Positions 34,085 to 42,639 of a DNA stretch of 64,000 nt are shown here, in pieces. The stretch's first letter is position 1. The number at the start of each line of letters is the position of its first letter. Origin of the DNA: Hyphomicrobium_A sp044507625 (GTDB taxonomy: Bacteria; Pseudomonadota; Alphaproteobacteria; Rhizobiales; Hyphomicrobiaceae). The DNA lies in assembly GCA_044507625.1 (NCBI GenBank), contig JBIQJE010000005.1, forward strand, positions 62,001 to 126,000, in the 5' to 3' direction. The translations under genes were made by a program, and so were the position numbers. The notes beneath the pieces were generated by a model. It searched no databases, was not told the DNA's origin, and was given only the letters and a program-made list of their open reading frames with translations.

Positions 34085-35167
34085 ATGGGCGAGACCACCG
34101 GATCGGCCCGATCTTTCAAGCCTTTGCAGGGACTTACCGGCGCCATCCTCGCGCTCGCGTGCGCTACCGCGGGCATTGCCCCGGAGGCTGCCGCGCAGCG
34201 CGCGCCGGGCGGGCGCGGAGCCAACGCCCTCACCGCGGTCACCATCACCGACGTCAAGATCGAGCGGATCAACGAGCGCGTGGCAGCCGTCGGCTCGGCC
34301 CGGGCCCGCCAGCAAGTGACGCTGACGACCCGCGTGGCAGGTGTCATCGAGAAAGTGCTGTTCGAGGGGGGCCAGCTCGTCGAGGCCAATCAGCCGCTCG
34401 TCGAGTTGAATGCCGAGCCCGAGCGCATCGCCGTCGAGACCGCCGCCGCACAGCGCCAGGAGGCCGCCGATACGGTGGAGCGTTACAGGCAGCTCAACGA
34501 AGGCACGGTGACGCGCGTTGCCGTCGCGCAGGCGGATACGGCGCTGAAGGTTGCCGACGCCGCGCTGCGCAGGGCGAAGGACGAACTCGACCGCATGACG
34601 ATCAAGGCCCCCTTCAAGGGCATCATGGGATTGTCGAACCTCGACGCGGGCGACTACCTCGCCGTCGGCAACCCCATCGCTCCCATCGACGACCGTTCGA
34701 CGCTGCTCATCGAATTCACCGTTCCCGAGGCGGTGGCCGGCGCGATGAAAGTCGGCCTGCCCGTCCGGGCGACGCTCGTGACGCGGCCGGGCGAGCCCTA
34801 TACGGGCAAGCTTTCAGCGGTGGGTACCCGCATCGACCCCGTGACGCGCACGCTCGCGGTACGGGCGGAAATCCCCAATCCCGATCTGAAGCTCATTCCC
34901 GGCTCGACCTTCTCCATCTCGATCCAGCTCCCGGGCGAGGACCGCCCCGTCGTGCCCGCCCTCGCCATCCAGTGGGACCGCAACGGTGCCTTCGTCTGGC
35001 GTCTCACGGATAAAAATACGGTCGAGCGCGTCAACGTCGCCATCCTGGCACGCGAGGGCGATCGCGTGAACGTCGATGCCGAATTGAAGACCGGCGACAG
35101 GATCGTCGTCGAGGGCGGCAGCTTCCTGCGGGACGAGCAAACCGTCCGCGTGCAGGAAGGGTCCTGA
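34085..35167 (+). CDS. RND efflux periplasmic adaptor (HlyD/MexH-like)
   Basis: 360 residues. Signal/anchor region ~17-37 (LTGAILALACATAGIAPEAA), lipoyl-barrel halves (RVAGVIEKVLFEGGQLVEANQPLVEL and MTIKAPFKGIMGLSNLDAGDYL), a short alpha-hairpin between them (AAAQRQEAADTVERYRQLNEG) and a beta-barrel domain with VRATLVTRPGEPYTGKL. It bridges the inner-membrane pump to an outer-membrane channel. The pump gene follows after 23 bp; no TolC-type gene is in the window. Confidence 0.95.
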   Translation: MGETTGSARSFKPLQGLTGAILALACATAGIAPEAAAQRAPGGRGANALTAVTITDVKIERINERVAAVGSARARQQVTLTTRVAGVIEKVLFEGGQLVEANQPLVELNAEPERIAVETAAAQRQEAADTVERYRQLNEGTVTRVAVAQADTALKVADAALRRAKDELDRMTIKAPFKGIMGLSNLDAGDYLAVGNPIAPIDDRSTLLIEFTVPEAVAGAMKVGLPVRATLVTRPGEPYTGKLSAVGTRIDPVTRTLAVRAEIPNPDLKLIPGSTFSISIQLPGEDRPVVPALAIQWDRNGAFVWRLTDKNTVERVNVAILAREGDRVNVDAELKTGDRIVVEGGSFLRDEQTVRVQEGS

Positions 35168-35190
35168 GCCGCACCGGGGAGATTTCCGAC

Positions 35191-38100
35191 GTGGAACAAA
35201 AGCTAGAGAACGCGGCTGAAACTCCGGTTCAGCCGGGCGGCGACGACGGCGGCTGGGTCGGCATCTTCGTACGCAGACCGATCCTCGCGCTGGTGCTCAA
35301 CCTGCTCGTGATCATCGCGGGTATCGCGGCCTACCAGGGCATCGAGGTGCGCGAGCTGCCGGATGTCGACCGGCCCGTTGTGACCGTGCGGGCGACGTAC
35401 GCCGGCGCCACGCCGGAAAGCATCGATTCCCAAATCACTGCCGTCATCGAAAGCGCCGTTTCGCGCGTGCAGGGCGTGACGGGCATCTCCTCCAGCTCAT
35501 CCTACGGCTCGGCCCGCATCACGATCGAATTCTCGAGCAAGACGAACCTCGACACCGCCGCCATGGACGTGCGCGACGCCGTCGCGGGCATCGTCAACCA
35601 GCTGCCGAAGGACATGGAGGACGAGCCGAAGGTCGTCAAAGCCGACGCCGACGCCACGCCGATCATGCAGCTCTCGGTTTCGGCGGAAAAGCTCTCCGAG
35701 GGCGAGCTGACCGATCTCGTTCAGAACGTCATCGAGGACAAGCTCGCCGCGGTCGAAGGCGTCGCGGCTGCGAATTCCTACGGGCTCCGAGCGAAGACGA
35801 TCGAGGTGCGCGTCAATCAGACCGCCCTCGCCGCGCGCGGCATCAGCCTGGCCGAGCTGACCAGCGCCATCGCCAAGGCCGCGGTTACGGCGCCCTCGGG
35901 CGCGCTCGAGAACGCCACCCAACAGTTGCTGGTGCGGGCCGAGGCTCCGGTCGCGACGCCGCAGGACGTCGGCGAACTCGAGATCAACTCGCAGACGAAG
36001 GTGAAGGACGTCGCGTTCGTCCGCTGGGGATTTCAGGAGGCGACCGCCCTTACCCGTCTCGACGGCCGGACGTCGATCGGCATCGACATCATCCGTCAGG
36101 CGCAGGCGAACACCATCGACATCTCCGAGGGCATCAAGGCGGCGGTCGAGGATCTGCGCAAGTCGCTGCCCGCCGGCGTCGAGATCAACATCACGTCCGA
36201 CGATGCCGTATTCATCCGCGAATCCGTGCGCGAGGTGGTTGTCAGTCTGCTCCTTGCGAACATCATCGTCATCCTCATCATTCTCGCGTTCCTGCGCTCC
36301 TTCCGCGCCACCCTTGCGCCCGCGATCTCGATCCCCGTTTCGCTCATCGGTACGCTCGCCGCGGTGTGGGCGGCCGGCTTTTCCATCAACGTCATCACGC
36401 TGCTGGCGCTCGTCGTTGCCACGGGCCTCGTGGTCGACGACGCCATCGTCGTGATCGAGAACATCGCCCGTCACCGCGCCATGGGCGCCGGCCCGCGCGC
36501 CGCCGCAGTGCTCGGCACCAAGCAGATCGTATTCGCCGTGCTGGCGACGACCGCGACGCTCGCGGCCGTGTTCATTCCCGTCTCGTTCATGCCGGGGATC
36601 GTCGGCAGTCTCTTTTCCGAGTTCGGCTTCGTACTCGCGTTCTCCGTCTCGATCTCCGCTGGCGTCGCGCTCACCGTCTGCCCCATGCTCGCGGCCAAGC
36701 TCGGCACGGGCGAAGAGGGTCACAATCCCAACTCGATCATGGGGCGCATCGGTTCGGCGCTCAGCAGCGTCTACATGGGCATCGTCGAGGCTGCCCTGCG
36801 CCTGCGCTGGCTCGTGGTGCTCGCGTGCGTCGGCTTCGGCGTGCTCGGCTTCATCACCTTCCTGGCGCTGAAGCAGGAGATCACGCCCACCGAGGACCGC
36901 GGCGTCATCCAGATCCGCATGCAGGCGCAGCAGGGCGCCAACCTCGACTACATGTCGAAGCTCGTCAGCCGTGTGGAGGATATCCTGGTGCCATACCGGC
37001 AGTCGGGCGAGGTCACGCACGTTTTGAGCTCCATCGGAAACGGCGGCGCCAACCGCGCCATGGTGATCGCCTCGCTTGCCGATTGGCACGACCGGGATCG
37101 CACGCAGCAGCAGATACAGGCGGAGCTGCAATCGAAGATGGCCAATATCGCGGGCCTGCAGATTTCGCTGATGGGGGCCAACAGCCTCGGCATCCGCGGC
37201 GGCGGCCAGGGCCTGCGCTTCGCCATCGTCGGTCCGAGCTACGAGCGGCTTTCAACGACGGCGCTGAAGATGGTCAACCGGCTGCAGTCGCTGCCCGAGT
37301 TCCGCAGCGTGCGCACCGACTATGACACGACGCAGCCGCAGCTCTCTGTGCGCATCAACCGCGAGGCCGCGACCAAGCTCGGCGTGCCCATCGAGACCAT
37401 CACCAGTCTCATCAACACGATGATCGACTACCAGAAGGCTGCCGACCTCTTCATCGAGGACGACATCGTCGAGATCCAGGTGAAGGCGGGCGGGCGGCCG
37501 ATCAACGATCCCTCCGACCTGCAGAACCTCTTCGTCAAGACGGCGGACGGCAGCTTCATCACGCTGTCGACACTTGTGAGCATCAAGGAGGTCGCCATCG
37601 CACCGACCCTCAGCCGCGAGGACCGCCAGCGTGCCGTCGGCATCACCGCCAACCTCAACGATAGCGTGGTGCTCGGCGATGCGGTGCGGAAGATGCAGGA
37701 GATCGCGCCCGCGGTGCTCGACAAGGACATGTCGATCACCCTCCTCGGCGAAGCGAAAACACTGGCCGAGACGACACAGAACACCGCGGTGGTGTTCGCC
37801 ATCGCGTTTCTCGTCGTTTTCCTTGTTCTCGCCGCGCAGTTCGAAAGCGTGACGAGCGCGCTCGTCATCATCCTCACGGTGCCGTTCGGCCTCGCCTGCG
37901 CCGCGGTGGCGATCGCTTTTTCGGGCGGGACGCTGAACGTCTACAGCCAGATCGGGCTCGTGTTGCTGGTGGGCGTCATGGCGAAGAACGGCATCCTCAT
38001 CGTGGAGTTCGCCAACATCCGCCGCGACGAGGGCGCGAGCGTCGATGCGGCGATCCGCGAGGCATGCCGCACGCGTTTGCGGCCCGTCTTGATGACGATG

Positions 38101-38337
38101 TCTGCCGCGGTGCTCGGCGCTCTGCCGCTCATCTGGGCCAGTGGCGCGGGTGCAGAGGCGCGCCTTGCGCTCGGCTGGATCATCATCGGCGGTCTAGGCC
38201 TTGCGACATTCTTCACCCTATTCCTCACGCCGGTGATGTATCGCATTCTGGCGCCGCTATCGAAGCCGCGCGCGGCCGAGACACAGAAGCTCATCGACGA
38301 GTTGCGGGTTGCGCCGCGCCACGTCGGCCATGGCTGA
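35191..38337 (+). CDS. RND multidrug efflux permease (AcrB/MexF type)
   Basis: 1048 residues from GTG 35191, full family length. Twelve membrane helices flank two large periplasmic loops. Motifs: GWVGIFVRRPILALVLNLL at helix 1, the proton-relay Asp pair in VATGLVVDDAIVVIENIARH, and GVMAKNGILIVEFAN near the second half. It exports drugs, solvents or metabolites driven by protons. It forms an operon with the adaptor upstream. The substrate cannot be predicted; export of sulfur compounds from the island 3 kb away is only a possibility. Confidence 0.97.
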   Translation: MEQKLENAAETPVQPGGDDGGWVGIFVRRPILALVLNLLVIIAGIAAYQGIEVRELPDVDRPVVTVRATYAGATPESIDSQITAVIESAVSRVQGVTGISSSSSYGSARITIEFSSKTNLDTAAMDVRDAVAGIVNQLPKDMEDEPKVVKADADATPIMQLSVSAEKLSEGELTDLVQNVIEDKLAAVEGVAAANSYGLRAKTIEVRVNQTALAARGISLAELTSAIAKAAVTAPSGALENATQQLLVRAEAPVATPQDVGELEINSQTKVKDVAFVRWGFQEATALTRLDGRTSIGIDIIRQAQANTIDISEGIKAAVEDLRKSLPAGVEINITSDDAVFIRESVREVVVSLLLANIIVILIILAFLRSFRATLAPAISIPVSLIGTLAAVWAAGFSINVITLLALVVATGLVVDDAIVVIENIARHRAMGAGPRAAAVLGTKQIVFAVLATTATLAAVFIPVSFMPGIVGSLFSEFGFVLAFSVSISAGVALTVCPMLAAKLGTGEEGHNPNSIMGRIGSALSSVYMGIVEAALRLRWLVVLACVGFGVLGFITFLALKQEITPTEDRGVIQIRMQAQQGANLDYMSKLVSRVEDILVPYRQSGEVTHVLSSIGNGGANRAMVIASLADWHDRDRTQQQIQAELQSKMANIAGLQISLMGANSLGIRGGGQGLRFAIVGPSYERLSTTALKMVNRLQSLPEFRSVRTDYDTTQPQLSVRINREAATKLGVPIETITSLINTMIDYQKAADLFIEDDIVEIQVKAGGRPINDPSDLQNLFVKTADGSFITLSTLVSIKEVAIAPTLSREDRQRAVGITANLNDSVVLGDAVRKMQEIAPAVLDKDMSITLLGEAKTLAETTQNTAVVFAIAFLVVFLVLAAQFESVTSALVIILTVPFGLACAAVAIAFSGGTLNVYSQIGLVLLVGVMAKNGILIVEFANIRRDEGASVDAAIREACRTRLRPVLMTMSAAVLGALPLIWASGAGAEARLALGWIIIGGLGLATFFTLFLTPVMYRILAPLSKPRAAETQKLIDELRVAPRHVGHG

Positions 38338-38515
38338 CGCACAGAGGCCGGGCGAGTTCTATCCGTCGCCCCTGGTGAGCGTTGTGTGTGGACGTAGCAT
38401 CCGCGTCGCGTGTAGCGGCGACTGCGTGCCAGGCTGACCGGGACGCCGGGCGCGCTCGTTGACCAGGGCCGCAGGACGACGCTTTCCGGAAGGGCGGATC
38501 AGCGTCTACGGGCGG

Positions 38516-39745
38516 TCATTTCCGCCCCTGCGCGATCTGCGCCGCCTCCGGCATCCTGCGCAAAAGCAGCATGGCGGCGACGCCGATGAAAGGCCCGGGC
38601 GCGAGGATCAGGAACGTCCATTGCCATCCGCCGAGAGCCGCTGCCAGCTCGGGGATGATGCGGATCGCAACCACGGTCAGGGCGAAGCCGAGCCCGAGTT
38701 GAAATGCCAGCGCCGTGCCGATGCTCGAGGGCTCGCCGACCTCCGTCACGATGGCGGAGAACTGCGCGGAATCGCCGATCACGGTGATGCCCCAGATGAT
38801 CGAAACCAGGATGAAGACCCAGATCGGGGCGTCGAACGTGAAGCCGATGACGAGGGCGCAGGCGCCGGACAGAAGCATCATACCCGCCGTCGTGAGCGTC
38901 CGGCCGACACTGTCGGCGAGCAGGCCGCCCAGCACACAGCCCAAGGCGCCCGAGGCTACGACGACGAAAGTGATGATCGAGGCGTAGGAAATGTCGATCG
39001 ATTGATGGCTCAGCGCCGCCTGGGCGAATGCCAGAAACCATCCCCACATTGCGTACAATTCCCACATGTGGCCGAAGTATCCGATGTTCGCCAGCATGAC
39101 GGGCCTATTGCGCAGCACGCGGCCGATCTGCCGTGGATCGAACGTCGCCCGCGCGTAACGGTGGGGGCCTTCAAGCGCGTAACGGCCCATCAGAACCGCG
39201 CCGAGCAACGTCATCAGCGAAGTTGCCGCGACGACGATCTGCCAATTCAAGTTGGAGGTGACCGCCCGCAAAAGATGGGGGAACGCGGAGCCGAGCGTGA
39301 GTGCCGCGATGACGATGCCCAGCGCTAGCCCGCGTCCCTTGACGAACCAGGTCGATATGACCTTGAGCGCCGGCGGATAGATGCCGGCAAGGGCAACGCC
39401 CGTGATGAAGCGGCACGCGATCGCCGCCTCACCCGAAGGAACAACGAGGAGCGCAAGATTGACCGCGGCTGCAAGGCATGCCGATCCCGCCATCAGCCAC
39501 CGCGCCGGCACAATGTCGGGGATGTTCAGCAGACTGGAACCCAGCGCGCCGACGACGAAACCGATCTGCACGGCGTTTGTCAGCCACGCGGCGGCCGGTC
39601 CGTCTATTCCCCACGCATGGCGCAATTCGGTGATGATGGCCGTGGCCGAAAACCACGTCGTCATCGACAGGACGATTGCAACGCTGAGAATTGCCAGGAC
39701 CCGCCACTGGGAATGGGAGGCGGTTGCGTCGGTGCGCATTAGCAT
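38516..39745 (-). CDS. MFS transporter
   Basis: 409 residues, twelve predicted helices, starting MLMRTDATASHSQWRVLAIL. The start overlaps the maoC stop (TGATG), so the two genes are translationally coupled. MFS features: FSATAIITELRHAWGI, GALGSSLLNIPDIVPARWLMAG (motif A-like) and STWFVKGRGLALGIVIAALT. The resemblance is to the nitrate/cyanate-type or CynX-like MFS branch, but the substrate is unclear. Paired with a MaoC hydratase, it may carry a carboxylic acid or CoA-pathway precursor. Confidence 0.92.
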   Translation of the reverse strand: MLMRTDATASHSQWRVLAILSVAIVLSMTTWFSATAIITELRHAWGIDGPAAAWLTNAVQIGFVVGALGSSLLNIPDIVPARWLMAGSACLAAAVNLALLVVPSGEAAIACRFITGVALAGIYPPALKVISTWFVKGRGLALGIVIAALTLGSAFPHLLRAVTSNLNWQIVVAATSLMTLLGAVLMGRYALEGPHRYARATFDPRQIGRVLRNRPVMLANIGYFGHMWELYAMWGWFLAFAQAALSHQSIDISYASIITFVVVASGALGCVLGGLLADSVGRTLTTAGMMLLSGACALVIGFTFDAPIWVFILVSIIWGITVIGDSAQFSAIVTEVGEPSSIGTALAFQLGLGFALTVVAIRIIPELAAALGGWQWTFLILAPGPFIGVAAMLLLRRMPEAAQIAQGRK

Positions 39746-40227
39746 CAATCGGAGCCCGTCGTAGCGGAGGATGAGCTTGGCGCGTCGAGGGGGGCGACGT
39801 AGACGACGGCGGTGCCTGCCAGGCATTCCTTGCCCTGGGCGTCCAACACCCGGGTTTTCAGCTCGCAGATCGGCTTGTCATCCCTGACGGAGATCACTTC
39901 GACCTCGGCCGTAATTTCCTCATCGACCCCGACTGCGCTCAGGAAACGCCAGTTGACGCCCAGAAAAACCGTACCGGGTCCCGGCAAATCCTCCGCCACG
40001 ATGGCGTTGAGGAGGCCCGACGTTACGCCGCCCTGGACGATAATCTTGCCGAAGATGGAGGATTCTGCTAGCTCACGATCATAATGTAACGGGTTGAAGT
40101 CACCCGTCATTTCCGAAAACCGATGAATATCGTGCTCCGAGGTGCGCCGCGTTCTGCGTGCAACTGCACCCACCGTCGGCTTACCATTGCGCACGCCGTC
40201 CCACGCATGCATCACAGCGTTGACCAT
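39745..40227 (-). CDS. MaoC-like hot-dog dehydratase
   Basis: 160 residues. The N-terminal half has the hydratase-2 signature HRFSEMTGDFNPLHYDRELAESSIFG (catalytic Asp/His) followed by KIIVQGGVTSGLLNAIVAEDLPGPG. These enzymes hydrate trans-2-enoyl-CoA or act on related thioesters. Starts 350 bp from the divergent tetR gene and is coupled to the MFS gene. It lies at the edge of the organosulfur island, and any role there is uncertain. Confidence 0.92.
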   Translation of the reverse strand: MVNAVMHAWDGVRNGKPTVGAVARRTRRTSEHDIHRFSEMTGDFNPLHYDRELAESSIFGKIIVQGGVTSGLLNAIVAEDLPGPGTVFLGVNWRFLSAVGVDEEITAEVEVISVRDDKPICELKTRVLDAQGKECLAGTAVVYVAPLDAPSSSSATTGSD

Positions 40228-40577
40228 AGTGTCCCCCAGCCGTTAGCTTAGGCGAGCAGCAACATGCCCGGACATGCGCGAATGCGAGCCGTTGCCGAAG
40301 AGGCGGTGGACGCGGTGATTGTTCGGGCCTGTCGCGTCATCCACACGGAGCGATTTGCCGGAAGAGGCGAGCGGCGATGCGTGAGCGTACGGCGGCGTAG
40401 CTTCCAGGTCACAAGCTTTATTTCGGGCTGAAAAATGCAAGTGATGATTTCCCTGGGCTGAGACGATTTTAACCTGGCTTGTTGCAGCCAAGGCGATTTC
40501 CATTTTTGCAGACCTGTGTTGTTATTAGCTTCGCGGTTCGTCGCCACCAGGGCCGCTGAAAAGTTCGGGAGATCTCC
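40228..40577. other. Intergenic region between maoC and tetR
   Basis: About 350 bp. No ORF is convincing. It includes an AT-richer patch at ~40430-40530. The sixteen-base operator found elsewhere in the island was not seen here; the nearest copy is inside the 5' end of the called tetR gene. Confidence 0.4.
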
Positions 40578-41300
40578 TTGGCTCGTACCAAAGTTACATC
40601 GACGCAAAAAGATGGTCAGCGGGACGACGGAGATACATATACCGATAATGTATCGACCAGTCCACAATCAACGTTGGCCGGAACGCTGGAGCAGGGCGGG
40701 AGAAGCGGCCGGACGACGGCGGCCGCGGAGCAGCAGTATGAGCGCATCCAGAAGATCGCCGCTCAGCTGTTCGCATCCAGCGGCTATCGCGCTGTAGGCG
40801 TTGCAGAAATCGGCGATGCGGTGGGGCTCGGACGCGGCGCCCTCTACTACCACATCAGCAGCAAGGAAGAGCTGCTGTTCAGCATCGTGGTGCGGTACAT
40901 CGAGGAATTGGTCATCAGCGGAAGGCAGGCGCTGGAGAACGAGCCCGATCCCCGCAAACGCATTCATCTGCTGAGCCGGCTACTCATGCAGTGTATTTTT
41001 ACAAACCTTCCGGAAATGACCGTCTGTTTCCGCGAGGCCGACTGCCTAACCGGCCAGCGGCATAGAATAGTCTCCGACCTCCACAAGGCCTACCAGGATA
41101 TCTGGTCCGAAACTTTGCTTGAAGGCGAGAAAAAGGGGATTTTCCGCCCTCTGCCGAGCGTTGCGATAAAGGGCATCCTGGGAATGTATTTTTACAGCTT
41201 TCTGTGGCTCAAGCCGGGGGGCAAGCAGTCCGCGAACGACATCGCCGACATCTTCGCGAAGATGGCGCTGTCGATCGCCGAGGCGAAGGATTCCATCTGA
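40578..41300 (+). CDS. TetR/AcrR family regulator, candidate controller of the organosulfur island
   Basis: 240 residues from TTG 40578, with GGGAG 7 bases upstream. The HTH lies unusually late (~residues 55-100: QKIAAQLFASSGYRAVGVAEIGDAVGLGRGALYYHISSKEELL), so ~50 extra residues precede it. Codons 19-30 (40632-40667) are AT-richer than the rest and contain the island operator, so real translation may start downstream, for instance at TTG 40674. The C-terminal ligand domain (~105-240) is of the KstR2/TetR_C_33-like type. Divergent from maoC-MFS and convergent with ribA. Regulating the operator sites is inferred from proximity and from this self-site. Confidence 0.85.
   Translation: MARTKVTSTQKDGQRDDGDTYTDNVSTSPQSTLAGTLEQGGRSGRTTAAAEQQYERIQKIAAQLFASSGYRAVGVAEIGDAVGLGRGALYYHISSKEELLFSIVVRYIEELVISGRQALENEPDPRKRIHLLSRLLMQCIFTNLPEMTVCFREADCLTGQRHRIVSDLHKAYQDIWSETLLEGEKKGIFRPLPSVAIKGILGMYFYSFLWLKPGGKQSANDIADIFAKMALSIAEAKDSI
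40649..40664 (+). promoter_or_regulatory. Operator copy inside the 5' end of tetR
   Basis: TGTATCGACCAGTCCA, which matches the island consensus TGTAYCGRYCGRTMCA except for A at position 11. Just before it is a second degenerate half-site region (ATACCGATAATG) and an inverted repeat GATACAT...ATGTATC (40632-40654). Possible autoregulation. Confidence 0.55.
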
Positions 41301-41378
41301 CGGTTGCTGGCGCAGGCCCGTTGCCATCGGGGTGGCGTCGCGGCCGTCAGGCTCTGGCCCGTGCAGGCGATCGTCCTG

Positions 41379-41410
41379 AGCGCTGCTACTGACTGAGATC
41401 AGCGCTTTTA
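41379..41410 (+). terminator. Terminator between tetR and ribA (probably bidirectional)
   Basis: 7-bp perfect stem AGCGCTG / CAGCGCT with a 14-nt loop, followed by TTTTAAA, about 80 bp after the tetR stop and just before the convergent ribA stop. Confidence 0.7.
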
Positions 41411-42061
41411 AATCGCGTGCCCCATGCGCATGCGCTTCGTCATCAGATAGCGCTCGTTATGGGGATTCGGGCTGCCGGTGATCGAGATCCGCTCGACGAC
41501 CTGGACGCCCAGCGATGTCAGCGCCTTGGCTTTTGCGGGGTTGTTACAAAGCAGTCGCACCTCGTTCATCCCGAGGTGGACCAACGCTTGCGCCGCCAGC
41601 CGATAATCCCGTGCGTCCACCGGCGCGCCGATCGCGATATTCGCATCGACCGTATCCAATCCCTGCTCCTGCAGGGCGTAGGTCTGCATCTTCTTGAAGA
41701 GCCCTATGCCTCGACCTTCGTGATACGGCAGATAAACGATAGCGCCGAAGGGAGATGCGAGCACGATCTCGAGACACGATTGCAGTTGCTGATAGCAGTC
41801 GCATCGGCGCGAGTGGAAAATATCGCCCGTCACGCAACCCGAATGCAGGCGTACGAGGGGCAACGCATCGCCAGCGCTCGGGCGGCGGTGAACGAGCACG
41901 AGGAGCTGCTCTTCCTCGCACTGCCCCTGATACGCATATGCGCGAAACTGAAACTCAAAGCCGCCGAACTCTATCGGCAGGACAGTTTCCACCACCTGGA
42001 ACTCTGATGCGTCCGCAGCGCCTGGCGCCGTTCCGGACACGCATGTTTCTGCAGTATTCAT
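41408..42061 (-). CDS. ribA: GTP cyclohydrolase II
   Basis: 217 residues. Opens GTP and releases formate, the first step of riboflavin and FMN synthesis. The zinc site is intact: LHSGCVTGDIFHSRRCDC provides the three cysteines, followed by the GTP loop YLPYHEGRGIGL and the C-terminal VDARDYRLAAQALVHLGMNEVRLLCNNPAK. It overlaps the soxD stop by 4 bases (ATGA) and is the last gene of the dmoA operon, apparently to make FMN alongside DmoA. It complements the dead cyclohydrolase half of the RibBA encoded upstream (47919-49049). Confidence 0.96.
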   Translation of the reverse strand: MNTAETCVSGTAPGAADASEFQVVETVLPIEFGGFEFQFRAYAYQGQCEEEQLLVLVHRRPSAGDALPLVRLHSGCVTGDIFHSRRCDCYQQLQSCLEIVLASPFGAIVYLPYHEGRGIGLFKKMQTYALQEQGLDTVDANIAIGAPVDARDYRLAAQALVHLGMNEVRLLCNNPAKAKALTSLGVQVVERISITGSPNPHNERYLMTKRMRMGHAI

Positions 42062-42639
42062 TTTTTTGCCGGCGGGGCTTTCGCTGGGCGGTAGATCAGC
42101 CGGTCCGGGCCGGCGTCCACATAGAAGCCATTGGCATTCGGCATCTTCACCTTGGGCAAGGACTGAGCGTTCATCACGTCCTCCTCGCCGATGATCTTCC
42201 CGACGGAGAGGATGTAGGCGGAGAGCGCGTAGACCTCATCTGCCGTCAGCGAGCCCGGCTCATGGAAGGGCATCGAGCGCCAGATGTAATCGTAGAGCGT
42301 CGTGGCATACGGCCAATAGCTCTCGATGGTCTTCAGCGGCTGCTTGGTTGCAAGCGAGTTCCTGCCGCCCGCGAGCGGCGGTGCTCCGGTGTCGTGAATA
42401 CCCTCCAGCTTTTCGCCGTGGCACATGGCGCACTTCTCGGCGTAGATCGCCTCGCCTTGCACGGCGTTGCCCTTTCCCGGGGGCAGTCCTTCCCCGTCGG
42501 GGGGAATGGCAAAGAATGCCGACAGCTCCGTCGCGGTGGTGGGCGTGCCGATGTCGCTATCGTCACGGGCCTCAACCGGCGCCGAAAAGCCGATCAGAGC
42601 GGTGAGCAAAAGCGCGGTGAGGGTCCTAGACGTGGACAT
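42058..42639 (-). CDS. soxD: Short monoheme SoxD-like cytochrome c
   Basis: 193 residues: signal peptide (~1-24, ends VEA), heme c site CAMCH at ~70-74 and a candidate axial Met in RSMPFHEPGS (~121). Sequence around GLPPGKGNAVQGEAIYAEKC, TIESYWPYATTLYDYIWRSM and ESLPKVKMPNANGF matches the N-terminal cytochrome domain of SoxD, but the second heme domain of the ~380-residue Paracoccus-type SoxD is missing. It presumably accepts electrons from SoxC in the periplasm. It overlaps soxC by 14 bases and ribA by 4. Confidence 0.88.
   Translation of the reverse strand: MSTSRTLTALLLTALIGFSAPVEARDDSDIGTPTTATELSAFFAIPPDGEGLPPGKGNAVQGEAIYAEKCAMCHGEKLEGIHDTGAPPLAGGRNSLATKQPLKTIESYWPYATTLYDYIWRSMPFHEPGSLTADEVYALSAYILSVGKIIGEEDVMNAQSLPKVKMPNANGFYVDAGPDRLIYRPAKAPPAKK

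Noticed and set aside
38338..38515. Gene in the convergent gap after the RND permease
   Set aside because: Open frames here are continuations of antisense reading of the MFS gene.
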